In this document: positions 54,398-63,478 of the stretch, piece by piece
How the letters are laid out: each line of letters begins with the position of its first letter
How positions within the stretch are numbered: the first letter of the stretch is position 1
NCBI GenBank assembly: GCA_000687975.1
Contig: JIAB01000001.1
Span: 1,364,001-1,428,000, forward strand
Length of the DNA stretch: 64,000 nucleotides
From: Lachnospiraceae bacterium AC2031
GTDB taxonomy: Bacteria > Bacillota > Clostridia > Lachnospirales > Lachnospiraceae
Direction of reading: 5' to 3'
Notes under the pieces: model-generated
Databases searched by the model: none
What the model was told of the DNA's origin: nothing
Seen by the model: only the letters and a program-made list of their open reading frames with translations
Translations under genes and position numbers: made by a program

Positions 54398-56041
54398 TTA
54401 TTTTCTGTTTTCCTTGTCTACAAGGTTTGTAGCACCATAAGTCTCACGAAGGAGTGGCTTTTCAATCTTACCTGTAGCATTTCGAGGAACCTTAGCGAAG
54501 ATGATCTTACGAGGTCTCTTGTAACGAGGCAGCTCGAGGCAGAAGTTATTCATTTCTTCTTCTGTACAGGTCTCACCTTCCTTAAGCTGGATGATCGCAC
54601 ATGAAATCTCTCCAAGTCTCTCATCACCGATTCCGATAACTGCAGCATCCTGAACCTTTTGGTTCTTCATAATGAAGCTCTCGATCTGAACAGGGTAGAT
54701 ATTCTCACCACCACTGATGATAACGTCCTTCTTACGATCAACCAGCCAGATAAATCCATCCTCATCGTACTTAGCCATATCTCCAGTGTAGAGCCATCCA
54801 TCCTTCAGGCACTCTTTAGTAGCTTCCTCATTTTTATAGTAACAAGTCATAACGCCAGGGCCCTTAACACAGAGCTCACCAACAGAATCACTGTCTGACT
54901 TATCAACCACCTTGCCTACATCATCGATAATCTTGCATTCCCAGCCGTAACCTGGAACACCGATAGCACCAACGTGATCAATATTCTCAACTCCAAGATG
55001 TACGCAACCTGGTCCGATAGACTCTGAAAGACCATAGTTTGTATCATACTGATGGTTAGGGAAGATAGCCTTCCAACGAGTTATAAGACTTGCAGGAACA
55101 GGCTGTGCACCAATATGCATCAGTCTCCACTGATCAAGCTCATAATCATCCTTGTTAAGCTTGCCATCCTCAAGAGCAATCAGAAGATCCTGTGCCCATG
55201 GAACAAGCAGCCATACGATAGTACACTTCTCGCGACTTACTGTATCTAATATATATTCAGGCTTTGTACCCTTCAGAAGTACTGCCTTACTTCCAGATAT
55301 AAGCGAACCGAACCAATGCATCTTAGCACCTGTATGATAAAGAGGTGGGATACAGAGGAACACATCATCCTTCTGCTGTCCGTGATGGGCCTGCTCAACT
55401 CTTGCACTATGCATCAGTGACTGATGCTTATGAAGGATAGCCTTTGGAAATCCAGTTGTTCCAGATGAGAAGTAGATAGCACCATAATCTTCATCTGTTA
55501 TCTTGATTCCAGGATTAACCGAACTAGAGTTCGCTACCATTTCATTATAATCTTCTGCAAATGAAGGACAATTCTCACCAACATAGAAAAGAAGTCTGTT
55601 CTTTGAAATCTTGTCAGCGATTTCCTCGATACGTCCAATAAATTCAGGACCAAATACAAGGATATCTACGTCCGCAAGATCAACACAGTACTCTATCTCA
55701 TCAGCGTCATATCTAAAGTTAAGAGGAACTGCAAGAGCTCCAGTCTTTAAGATACCAAAATATATTGGGAGCCACTCAAGGCAGTTCATAAGAAGAATAC
55801 CAACCTTATCATTCTTCTTTATGCCACGGCTGAGAAGAACATTTGCAAAACGATTAGCCTTCTCATCAAAGACACTCCATGTAATCTCTCTTCTATAAGG
55901 GGCCTTTGGATTTGGCTCCATAAGTTCATATTCTCTCCAGGTAACCCTTCTCACCTCAGTGATTGCTGGGTTTACCTCAACAAGCGCAGTATCATTAGCA
56001 TACTCTCTGGCATTTCTCTCCAGAAGCTCTGTAATAGGCAT
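54398..56041 (-). CDS. Acyl-CoA synthetase, AMP-forming
   Basis: A 547-residue class I adenylate-forming enzyme. The ATP loop YFSSGTTGFPKAILHKHQSL, NYGLSESIGPG, and the hinge region LYTGDMAKYDEDGFIWLVDRKKDVIISGGENIYP are complete, and the C-terminal catalytic Lys lies in NATGKIEKPLLRE. It activates a carboxylic acid through an acyl-AMP, most likely a medium- or long-chain fatty acid joined to CoA. The exact substrate is not readable. A strong promoter lies 30 bases upstream, so the gene is a single transcription unit. Confidence 0.92.
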   Translation of the reverse strand: MPITELLERNAREYANDTALVEVNPAITEVRRVTWREYELMEPNPKAPYRREITWSVFDEKANRFANVLLSRGIKKNDKVGILLMNCLEWLPIYFGILKTGALAVPLNFRYDADEIEYCVDLADVDILVFGPEFIGRIEEIADKISKNRLLFYVGENCPSFAEDYNEMVANSSSVNPGIKITDEDYGAIYFSSGTTGFPKAILHKHQSLMHSARVEQAHHGQQKDDVFLCIPPLYHTGAKMHWFGSLISGSKAVLLKGTKPEYILDTVSREKCTIVWLLVPWAQDLLIALEDGKLNKDDYELDQWRLMHIGAQPVPASLITRWKAIFPNHQYDTNYGLSESIGPGCVHLGVENIDHVGAIGVPGYGWECKIIDDVGKVVDKSDSDSVGELCVKGPGVMTCYYKNEEATKECLKDGWLYTGDMAKYDEDGFIWLVDRKKDVIISGGENIYPVQIESFIMKNQKVQDAAVIGIGDERLGEISCAIIQLKEGETCTEEEMNNFCLELPRYKRPRKIIFAKVPRNATGKIEKPLLRETYGATNLVDKENRK

Positions 56042-56071
56042 GTTTTTAGCCCTCCTAATTAAACTTCCTCA

Positions 56072-56100
56072 ATAATAACTTATTATCTTTGTCGCGTCAA
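56072..56100 (-). promoter_or_regulatory. Promoter of the acyl-CoA synthetase
   Basis: TTGACG (56095-56100) and TATTAT (56072-56077) are 17 bases apart; GGAGGG precedes the ATG. Confidence 0.85.
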
Positions 56101-56117
56101 CGCTTTAATGCAGTAAA

Positions 56118-57335
56118 TCAGCCATCTAACTCGGAGATAATGGCATCCACTCCTCCAGCTAGAGTTAACTTCTGACCGAGGTTATATGAATTATCCGACA
56201 TAGATTCAGAACAGGTTATCTCATCCGCAAGCTGACCAATGTGCGAAGCATCAAAATCAGTATACGAAAGCATTACCCCCGCCCCATTATCTGCCACACT
56301 ATTCGCATTATATATGCGCTCGAAAACCTTGCCAGGAACAATGAGCTGAGGCACTCCATGAAGGAGTCCGTCCACAATACTATTCTGCCCTCCATGATTA
56401 ATAAACAGCACAGACTCATCTAATAATTTTGAAAAGTCCCATCTATGCGCAACATGAATATTACCGATAGTCTCTTCTTCAAGGTAAGAAGATGCGATAT
56501 AAACCTCGTACTTTCCGTCCCGAAAAACTTCCTTCATAACTTCGAGAGTCTTCACGGCTGGGACAGTTCCATTTCCCATGTAGACTAAAACTTTATTCTT
56601 TGGAGTGTCCGCCTTCTGCTGTCTTTCACCAGACAATTTTTTGAAAGTTCCGCAGTAACATATCTCTTCTGAATCCTCAGGAAACCCCTTTAGTTCTTCT
56701 ATCGGCTCAAGTTCTCTTATGCTCGGACAAAATCTCATATCTGCCCAATCAAAAAGTTGAAGTGCCGAATACACTCTTGGAAGTGCCAATCCACCTAAAA
56801 GCCTGTTTAGCCCACCAGTGAGTTTCGAGTCATGAGCATACTCATGCTGAGTTGGATAACTGACAGAAGCGCATATAGGAATCTTCTCTTTCCTTGCCGC
56901 AATAATAGCGGAAATATTGAATTCCGAATACACCGCATCTGGCTTAAACTCACGAATCGCCTTCCTCACCGAAGCCACGCTTTTCTTCAAATATTTATAA
57001 TCAAGATTTCCCGTAAAGCGAAGTACCTGATCAAAACTGTTAACCGTCTTTTTCGATGTTACCCCAAGCTTCTGCGCAACAGGAAATGTCCTCTTCGCGA
57101 TAAATCCTGGAAGCCCCATAGGCATGGGAACATCCAGGAAGTAATTCTTCACTCCATCTATCTTTTTATAATTCACATCCTCTGCCATGCAGGTTGCAAC
57201 TTCAAACCCTGCATCCCTAAACCCTTCAACCAATGCTTTCACTCTGGAAGAAGGCCCCGATGTCTCTGCCATGGCAGCCATTGGAGAAACTAAAATTCTC
57301 ATATTACGTTTTTGTATATTATCAGCATTATTCAT
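56118..57335 (-). CDS. GT-B glycosyltransferase, UGT/MurG-like
   Basis: A 405-residue enzyme. The N-terminal domain opens with MRILVSPMAAMAETSGPSSR, a glycine/serine-rich acceptor loop. The C-terminal donor domain has VLVYMGNGTVPAVKTLEVM and FINHGGQNSIVDGLLHGVPQLIVPG, the NDP-sugar site of GT1/GT28 families. It probably glycosylates a lipid or small molecule. GAGG lies seven bases before the ATG at 57335, supporting the start 11 residues before MRILV. It follows the HD-GYP gene by 58 bases, a gap holding an R2 repeat. Confidence 0.85.
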   Translation of the reverse strand: MNNADNIQKRNMRILVSPMAAMAETSGPSSRVKALVEGFRDAGFEVATCMAEDVNYKKIDGVKNYFLDVPMPMGLPGFIAKRTFPVAQKLGVTSKKTVNSFDQVLRFTGNLDYKYLKKSVASVRKAIREFKPDAVYSEFNISAIIAARKEKIPICASVSYPTQHEYAHDSKLTGGLNRLLGGLALPRVYSALQLFDWADMRFCPSIRELEPIEELKGFPEDSEEICYCGTFKKLSGERQQKADTPKNKVLVYMGNGTVPAVKTLEVMKEVFRDGKYEVYIASSYLEEETIGNIHVAHRWDFSKLLDESVLFINHGGQNSIVDGLLHGVPQLIVPGKVFERIYNANSVADNGAGVMLSYTDFDASHIGQLADEITCSESMSDNSYNLGQKLTLAGGVDAIISELDG

Positions 57336-57365
57336 AGCAAAACCTCAGCGAAGCGGAACAGCTAT

Positions 57366-57393
57366 CACACTGAGAACCGTCCCCATTGGCAGG
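57366..57393. repeat. R2 repeat directly behind a stop codon
   Basis: In mRNA sense CCTGCCAATGGGGACGGTTC then TCAGTGTG begins at the base after the HD-GYP stop. The right arm (CAGTGTG) pairs less well than in the other two copies. Confidence 0.75.
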
Positions 57394-59790
57394 TTATTGT
57401 ATTTTAATATTTGTCAGCGCGCACTGATCACCACTCAGTGCAACATAAATATCTTTCTTGTCTGAGGAAAGTGTGGTTACATTCTTGATCTGTATTCCTG
57501 CATTTTCTGTTACGGTTGTGATGACATTTCCCTCTCGGCTGAAGCTTATCTCAACATCCATTCCTGATTTATTGAGACTCTTCCACTCATCCCAGCCTTT
57601 GAAATCATCATTCTTAGCAATAATAATTTCATTTTCTGTCTCATCCTCGTTGTCCCAGTTTTCACCATCCAGTCTGATCAGAGCATATTCATGATAGTTC
57701 TTGCCCTGGATTTCTTTATCATCTGATGAGTAGATTATAATAAATGGACAGTGCCAAACCAGCCTTGCTGTTGGGAGACTCTTGGTATGAAACTTTATAT
57801 TCATTCCATCAGTTATGCTAATTCCCTTAGACGACTCAGTTCTATATCCGTCCACCTGAATGTTTGGAATATCACCCTCTGGCTCACCTTTAATGAAACT
57901 GATTTCTTCAGCAATTCGAGGAATAGTTTTCTCATCTGCTGTGTCCTCAGTCTGTTCGATAGATACACCTGAGATCATACATTTCTCACCAGTAAGTCCC
58001 AGATACAAATATCTGGTATTATCAGGGAGGGCTATGATATTCGTGATCGTCTTGTCAGAATCCGTCACCTTAATTGAGGCATGGTCCTTAAAACGAACAG
58101 CCTCAACAATATATTCTACAGTATTTTTTTTAAGTAATCCTGTATGCTTATTATGTCCACTCTTCTCGTCTACATCCGTCTTGATAAGTCTTGCCCCACT
58201 TACTTCTGTGGTTCCATCAAATCTCACTTCACCATACTCAAAATAATTAAGATCCTTTTTGAGTGACTCCTCAGTATATAACCTTCCATCCAGAGAATCA
58301 AAAAGTACGAACGCAGGGAATCCCATCTCTTCTTTATTATTTCCCAGAGGACTACATTTGAATTTCATCTTAACTGTCTTTGCAGTAATAAGTATTCCTT
58401 CGGAAATGGTATCTCTATATTTATCGCATCGAAGCTCGTTCTTTCCTCCCAGCTCCTTTACCTCTTCCTTTTCCCTCATCTCATACTCTGTATCAACGTC
58501 AATGAGATGCTGCATATATCTAGCATATACAGGATCGAACTGAGTGCCCGAGCACTTGATTATCTCCTCACGAACTTTCTGCTGAGGGATGGCATCTCTA
58601 TAGCTTCTCATGGATGTCATAGCATCGTAGGCATCAGCAACAGCTACTATACGCGCGTACTTAGGAATATCCTCACCTTTTAACTTATCAGGATATCCTC
58701 GACCATCATAACGTTCATGATGATGATGAGCAGCTATACTTAGATATGGATACTCTGTAATACTGGACAGTATGGCTTCACCTATTACCGGATGCTGCTT
58801 GATTATCTCATACTCCTCATCAGTCAGTTTTCCATTTTTATTTATAATCTCGTCTGGAATACCAATCTTTCCAACATCGTGGAGAAGTGCAGAATAGTAG
58901 ACCTTTTCGCATTCCTCTCTACTCATTCCATCCAGTTCAGCTATACGTCTTGAATATTCAGCCACTCTGGAAGAATGTCCATGGGTATACTGGTCCTTGG
59001 AATCGATAGCATTTACCAGAGCCGTTACCGTCTGCCCAAATAATCTATGCAGAGCTTTCTGCTCTTCCTTAAGATAATCCAGTTCAATTCTGTTCGCTCT
59101 ATCAACCTTCTGCCGAGTTTCACCAATAGCAAAAATAAACACCAGGATTGATATACTAACCATTGTCATATTTGTTATGGATATACCATATACCTTTAAC
59201 TGAATAAGGGACGCTATTACAGAGAGCGCAGGGAAAAGAAGCAGAAAGATAAAAGCTTTTGGGTTAAGACTTCGGCAATTCACAATTATCGAAATAATCT
59301 GTAGTATTGTGGAAATGATAGGAACAATGTAGCATATCACAAACAGAGGCGCACGCTGATACTGATTATGCTCATCAAAGTAATAATATAACCCATTAAA
59401 CTGAGAAATGATAAGCAACACTACGCCTAAAGCAACAAGAACTTCTACTAAGATGATTGAGAGAGGAACCCTTCCTTTTCCACAATCAGTTTTGATAAGA
59501 TCAGAAAGATATAGATTAAATGCATGGAACATCAAAAGAATCATGAGAAATACTGTAAAGTTGGTTATCCTTACCATCCAGTATCCCAGACTTGATTCAT
59601 CACCACGATAGATATATGCCAGGCGATCAGCAAAAAGCATAATTGTGGAATAAACTTCCATAAGAAAAAGAGCCATTCTCCTCTTCTTGCCAAGGGCCGT
59701 AGCGGAAAACGCAAAGACTGACGTAGTTGCACATACGCCAATAAGAAACAGCATTATATTAAGTTGATGTTCCCTAATATAATCTAACAA
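57394..59790 (-). CDS. HD-GYP protein with membrane input domain and duplicated C-terminal domain
   Basis: A 798-residue protein. About seven hydrophobic segments (12-222) form a membrane input domain. The HD-GYP domain (about 250-430) has H304-D305 in LLHDVGKIGIPDE, HHHHERYDGRGYP (355-367) and VAVADAYDAMTS, all residues expected of an active cyclic-di-GMP phosphodiesterase. Residues 445-798 form two related beta-rich units: EGILITAKTVKMKFKC with FPAFVLFDS, and KGISITDGMNIKFHTK with CPFIIIYSS; they end YLGLTGEKCMISGVSIEQ and VALSGDQCALTNIKIQ. I know no name for this unit. It starts at TTG 59790 with GGTGG upstream. Confidence 0.9.
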   Translation of the reverse strand: MLDYIREHQLNIMLFLIGVCATTSVFAFSATALGKKRRMALFLMEVYSTIMLFADRLAYIYRGDESSLGYWMVRITNFTVFLMILLMFHAFNLYLSDLIKTDCGKGRVPLSIILVEVLVALGVVLLIISQFNGLYYYFDEHNQYQRAPLFVICYIVPIISTILQIISIIVNCRSLNPKAFIFLLLFPALSVIASLIQLKVYGISITNMTMVSISILVFIFAIGETRQKVDRANRIELDYLKEEQKALHRLFGQTVTALVNAIDSKDQYTHGHSSRVAEYSRRIAELDGMSREECEKVYYSALLHDVGKIGIPDEIINKNGKLTDEEYEIIKQHPVIGEAILSSITEYPYLSIAAHHHHERYDGRGYPDKLKGEDIPKYARIVAVADAYDAMTSMRSYRDAIPQQKVREEIIKCSGTQFDPVYARYMQHLIDVDTEYEMREKEEVKELGGKNELRCDKYRDTISEGILITAKTVKMKFKCSPLGNNKEEMGFPAFVLFDSLDGRLYTEESLKKDLNYFEYGEVRFDGTTEVSGARLIKTDVDEKSGHNKHTGLLKKNTVEYIVEAVRFKDHASIKVTDSDKTITNIIALPDNTRYLYLGLTGEKCMISGVSIEQTEDTADEKTIPRIAEEISFIKGEPEGDIPNIQVDGYRTESSKGISITDGMNIKFHTKSLPTARLVWHCPFIIIYSSDDKEIQGKNYHEYALIRLDGENWDNEDETENEIIIAKNDDFKGWDEWKSLNKSGMDVEISFSREGNVITTVTENAGIQIKNVTTLSSDKKDIYVALSGDQCALTNIKIQ

Positions 59791-59817
59791 TTATTTACCC
59801 ACCAATAGTTTATATTT

Positions 59818-60492
59818 TTACTGTTCCAGTTTCTCATACGATACAGATAGAACATTCATCTTAAAGATATCATCGGTCAGTTTGACAAAATACTCTTCAT
59901 CCTGTCCCGTACCAACCTTGAAATTAATTCGGTACTTGTCTGGTGTAATACTATTTACAGCTATAGAGTTAACGCTGTTTTTATCACCGATCATCTTCTC
60001 ATAAATTGTTGTTTTGATATCATTTACCTCTTCCTTCAGACATACAATGTTTATGAGATATGAATTGCTTTCGTTATCTACAAGGAAATTGATTGGTTTG
60101 ATTTTTTTAGCTGTGATATTAAGGATCAGATTAAGCATGATAAGAACAAAGGTAATGATAATAGCGTACTTAAAGTATCCATACGCTACTAAGATACTGA
60201 TACCTGATGTACTCCATAGAGTAGCACTTGTATTTAGACCATTGACAGTAAGACCGTTTTTAAAAATTACACCGCTGCAAAGAAATCCGATTCCAGTTAC
60301 GATATTCGCAGACATCCTGATATCAGGGTATCCAAGAAGTATCTCGATCATACAGAATGCAAATGTTCCTACAGCAATAAGAAATGTAGTTTTAATCTCG
60401 ATATGATGACCGCCAATCTGTCTCTCAATTCCTATGATAAGACCTACAGCAGCTACCACGAGCAGACGGATAACAAACTCCTGTACTGTCAT
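59818..60492 (-). CDS. MgtC/SapB-family membrane protein
   Basis: A 224-residue protein with four to five N-terminal helices: LLVVAAVGLIIGIERQIGG, TTFLIAVGTFAFCMIEIL, ANIVTGIGFLCSGVIFK and TSATLWSTSGISILVAYGY. A cytoplasmic ACT-like tail of about 85 residues follows. The conserved GIERQ and the GxGFLCxGVI motif identify the MgtC/YhiD group, linked to magnesium limitation and control of ATP synthase in other bacteria; its role here is open. It has its own extended -10 promoter and lies 27 bases before the HD-GYP gene. Confidence 0.93.
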   Translation of the reverse strand: MTVQEFVIRLLVVAAVGLIIGIERQIGGHHIEIKTTFLIAVGTFAFCMIEILLGYPDIRMSANIVTGIGFLCSGVIFKNGLTVNGLNTSATLWSTSGISILVAYGYFKYAIIITFVLIMLNLILNITAKKIKPINFLVDNESNSYLINIVCLKEEVNDIKTTIYEKMIGDKNSVNSIAVNSITPDKYRINFKVGTGQDEEYFVKLTDDIFKMNVLSVSYEKLEQ

Positions 60493-60521
60493 AGAATCAC
60501 CCCGCTTTCTTCCCCATGTTT

Positions 60522-60551
60522 ATTATATCACAAAATGCGTTGTGAGGACAA
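60522..60551 (-). promoter_or_regulatory. Promoter of the MgtC-like gene
   Basis: TATAAT (60522-60527) carries the extended TG motif (TGATATAAT). A weak TTGTCC (60546-60551) lies 18 bases upstream. Confidence 0.7.
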
Positions 60552-60622
60552 AAAAGTGCAGTGGGGTCAGTCCCCTCCTGCACCGTTAGGTGCAAGGGGG
60601 TCTGACCCCACTGCACTTTTTT
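60551..60622. terminator. R1 repeat forming a long bidirectional terminator
   Basis: Perfect 15-base arms 60556-60570 and 60602-60616 (GTGCAGTGGGGTCAG), with further pairing inside (TCCTGCACC/GGTGCAAGG), give one hairpin of about 60 bases. It is flanked by an A-run on the left and a T-run on the right, so it can end transcripts from either side. It begins a few bases after the stop of the esterase-like gene. Confidence 0.92.
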
Positions 60623-60623
60623 T

Positions 60624-61901
60624 CTAATAATTCAGACAGCGTATTGGTGTAACATTGTAGTAATAGATTACTGCGTCAAATCTGTCAGCCTGCACCAGTC
60701 TTGCACGGTCCATCCTCTGCTGCTCAGTAAGAGCACTAATTCCTTCACCAACAAGTCCCATAAATCCAGGATTATGGATTTTCTTATATACTTCGCAGTT
60801 TGTATCTGTTATCTCGCTAAAGTTGAGGCAGTATTTTTCTCCTTCGAAATATTTTGCCTGATATGCAAGGATATCATCTGAGCAGAAATTATAATCCTTT
60901 CGAACATAATTGTCATCATATGTTCCTGCAACGTGAATATTTACGCATGCATTGTAATATGCTGTTCCTACTGAGAAGTAACTGCCTTCGAAGATATCAT
61001 TTATATATCCACCCATAGCTGAAACTTCTCCATAGCCTTCCTGTTCACCCTTCATGGTATGACCATTATGAGCTGTAATAATAATCTGAGAGTATCCTCT
61101 TTCCACTTCCAGGTTATAGAAGCTCATAAGATTCTGTGCCATATGACTGTCTCTATATTCAGCATATTCATCTGGTGTATCTGTAAAACTTGGAGCATCA
61201 TAAGACTGAAGAAGAATCTCTGCAACAAGAGCTGCATACTTATATTCATATTCATCATAAGCTAATAATTTATTATAAATACCAGTAAAGAAATCCTTCT
61301 CGGTATATATATCATAATCATCATCTTCGATCATGGTATTAAACTTCGCCATCTCTTCTTCTGTAAAAGTATCCGGATGTCTTTCACCGAAATCCGCAAG
61401 ATAATTCATATCTCTCCAAGGTCCCTGAATATCAACACCGTAGATCGTTACTGAATCTTCTAATGACTTATCTTTGTTGTAATCTCTCATCCACTCTACA
61501 AGTTCAATCATCTGCGCTGTATCGTAAAGCGGATAATCAGTTCTACCCATCATTTCTTCGATATCCACATCTCCTCCGTGAATAGCATCATTTATTTCTG
61601 CAGACTCACCAGGATTCATTTCAAATGCAATGCTATGGCATACACCTGCTTCAACCTGCTTTTTCAGCATATCAAGCTTTGCAGTCTGAAACTCACAGTT
61701 ACCATGTGATGCTTCACCTATTCCAACTACCTTTGTACCTTCTGGAATTACAAGTTCATCTAAGGTCTGTCCATACTGCTCTATATCATCAAGTTTTCTT
61801 TCCGTACCGCCGATTGCACCACTCATTACAGCAAACAGAATCCCCAGATATATCACCGAAAAGATGCAGATCACTATCAAAATTCTATTAAATGTTTTCA
61901 T
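60624..61901 (-). CDS. Erythromycin-esterase-like protein, membrane-anchored
   Basis: A 425-residue protein with an N-terminal hydrophobic helix (7-29), so it acts outside or at the membrane. VVGIGEASHGNCEFQTAKL, IAFEMNPGESAEIND, YGVDIQGPW and IIITAHNGHTMKGE match the erythromycin esterase/succinoglycan-biosynthesis family, with the conserved active-site His and Glu residues. Real erythromycin esterases open the macrolide ring, but most relatives have other or unknown substrates. No resistance function should be assumed. GAGG lies about 11 bases before the ATG. Confidence 0.87.
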   Translation of the reverse strand: MKTFNRILIVICIFSVIYLGILFAVMSGAIGGTERKLDDIEQYGQTLDELVIPEGTKVVGIGEASHGNCEFQTAKLDMLKKQVEAGVCHSIAFEMNPGESAEINDAIHGGDVDIEEMMGRTDYPLYDTAQMIELVEWMRDYNKDKSLEDSVTIYGVDIQGPWRDMNYLADFGERHPDTFTEEEMAKFNTMIEDDDYDIYTEKDFFTGIYNKLLAYDEYEYKYAALVAEILLQSYDAPSFTDTPDEYAEYRDSHMAQNLMSFYNLEVERGYSQIIITAHNGHTMKGEQEGYGEVSAMGGYINDIFEGSYFSVGTAYYNACVNIHVAGTYDDNYVRKDYNFCSDDILAYQAKYFEGEKYCLNFSEITDTNCEVYKKIHNPGFMGLVGEGISALTEQQRMDRARLVQADRFDAVIYYYNVTPIRCLNY

Positions 61902-61954
61902 CTATTCAATAACCTCACTATGTCAATTAAAACCTTCACTAAGATTTATAACTT

Positions 61955-62695
61955 TTATTTCAGATCACGCTTATCAAGCTTAGTCATTCCCAGAATGATG
62001 CTTGATACTATGATACACACCGATAAAATAATCTGCACAGGCGTACCAGGATTTGCATCATCTCCCATCAGCCCTGTATGAACAAACCACTGTCCTAAAC
62101 AGCTTATGTTATACGCTATAGTTACAATCTTATATAGAACTCCCTTTGTGATCATAAGGAACATATTTCCAAAGGTTATAGTATTAAATGCAACGTTCAT
62201 TACAACAAAGGAAATTATGGCACTGGCTACTATCTTTGTGATTCTAAATGACAATGCGTAGACCACTGCCACATATCCAAGTATGGCTATAAAATCAGTA
62301 ATGATATCCACCCACCACGCGCCGCTTGGGCGAGCTCCAGCAACAACACCAGCTAATATGTGAAGCGCCCACATAATGAATGCCGCACTGAGTTGAGTCA
62401 TCATTCCGCCGCCGAACATTTCTTTCTGTGTGAATCCAGAGATAAACTTATTTTTTATAGATCCCTCACTATACTCTTCACATACAAAAAGCGGAGTATA
62501 TATTGTAAAGAATCCAACAATAGCCGCACTAACAAAATGCATTCTTCCAGCAAGTGTCATTCCATTGAAGACACCGCCAAATCCCATCAGATTATCAGTA
62601 AACTGATGAGTGACAACGACTGCAATGATCAGTCCTATAAGATAAAGCTTACTTTTAAAAAGCTTTCTCATATTTGCTTTATATATATTAATCAT
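61955..62695 (-). CDS. ABC-2 type permease subunit
   Basis: A 246-residue protein with six hydrophobic segments. The pattern MINIYKANMRKLFKSKLY followed by FVCEEYSEGSIKNKFISG is typical of ABC-2 permeases of bacitracin/lantibiotic-immunity type exporters. It is partner to the permease encoded upstream (FSKEYNDGIIKNKLVSGAK shares the same motif) and to the ATPase at the window end. The stretch 61902-61954 before the next gene has no clear terminator. Confidence 0.88.
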   Translation of the reverse strand: MINIYKANMRKLFKSKLYLIGLIIAVVVTHQFTDNLMGFGGVFNGMTLAGRMHFVSAAIVGFFTIYTPLFVCEEYSEGSIKNKFISGFTQKEMFGGGMMTQLSAAFIMWALHILAGVVAGARPSGAWWVDIITDFIAILGYVAVVYALSFRITKIVASAIISFVVMNVAFNTITFGNMFLMITKGVLYKIVTIAYNISCLGQWFVHTGLMGDDANPGTPVQIILSVCIIVSSIILGMTKLDKRDLK

Positions 62696-62713
62696 ATCTA
62701 TACCATTTAACCC

Positions 62714-63478
62714 CTACTTAATTTCTTTTTTACCAAACACTATGAGTCCAGAAACCACTGATATTAGTATTAACCCCAGACTACCTAAAGCTGTGTACAC
62801 AAGGCTCCACCTTGGAGTTCCATCGCAGTGAGCATATGGAACGTATTTATCATAGAAGGTATACAGTGCCAGCTTTGTACCTGTAAGTGAGCAGAGGCCC
62901 TTCTCAGGATACAGCTTATCCATAACCTCAAGACTAACCAGCTTGAAAAGGAAAGCGAGTCCAAGACCAACCACATAACAAAGATTTGTTCCACCCATCA
63001 TCATTACGATGGCAGTTGAAAAAACAGCTATAGAAACTGACGCAATGATCAGCTCAATAAATGATGCTGCAATCTCAGAAGGAGTAATATTATAGATTCC
63101 CTGAGTAAAAACAAGAGATATAAGAATTGCAGTAATCTGATTTACTACTGATAAGTAAAATGCCATTCCTGCCGATGTGATCACTGAAGAAAGGAAGATA
63201 TTGCTTCTCTTCGCTCCACTGACCAGCTTATTCTTTATTATCCCATCATTATATTCCTTAGAAAAAACAAGCAGTGTTGCTGCAGTAACTAAGAATATAG
63301 AAATTGTTGCATAGGAGATCAGTACCTCATCTGCATAAAGCTTACCATTCAAAAAGAAGAGAATGAGAAAAGAAAAAAGTATATTTCCAATCAGATAAGC
63401 AATGCTGACCGCAGTACAAATATGAAAACCTACGCAATGAAATATATTTCTAATATCTGTATAAAGTATCTTAAGCAT
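62714..63478 (-). CDS. ABC-2 type permease subunit
   Basis: A 254-residue, six-helix permease related to the next gene. The ATG at 63478 overlaps the end of the ATPase gene by eight bases (ATGCTTAA), the usual coupling, with GAAGAGG just upstream. An in-frame opening to 63529 lies wholly inside the ATPase gene and is rejected. Substrate unknown; the two permeases would form a heterodimer. Confidence 0.88.
   Translation of the reverse strand: MLKILYTDIRNIFHCVGFHICTAVSIAYLIGNILFSFLILFFLNGKLYADEVLISYATISIFLVTAATLLVFSKEYNDGIIKNKLVSGAKRSNIFLSSVITSAGMAFYLSVVNQITAILISLVFTQGIYNITPSEIAASFIELIIASVSIAVFSTAIVMMMGGTNLCYVVGLGLAFLFKLVSLEVMDKLYPEKGLCSLTGTKLALYTFYDKYVPYAHCDGTPRWSLVYTALGSLGLILISVVSGLIVFGKKEIK

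Noticed and set aside
60624-61901. Calling the esterase-like protein a macrolide resistance gene
   Set aside because: Only the general fold signatures are present; most relatives are not resistance enzymes, and the N-terminal membrane anchor differs from the cytoplasmic EreA/EreB.
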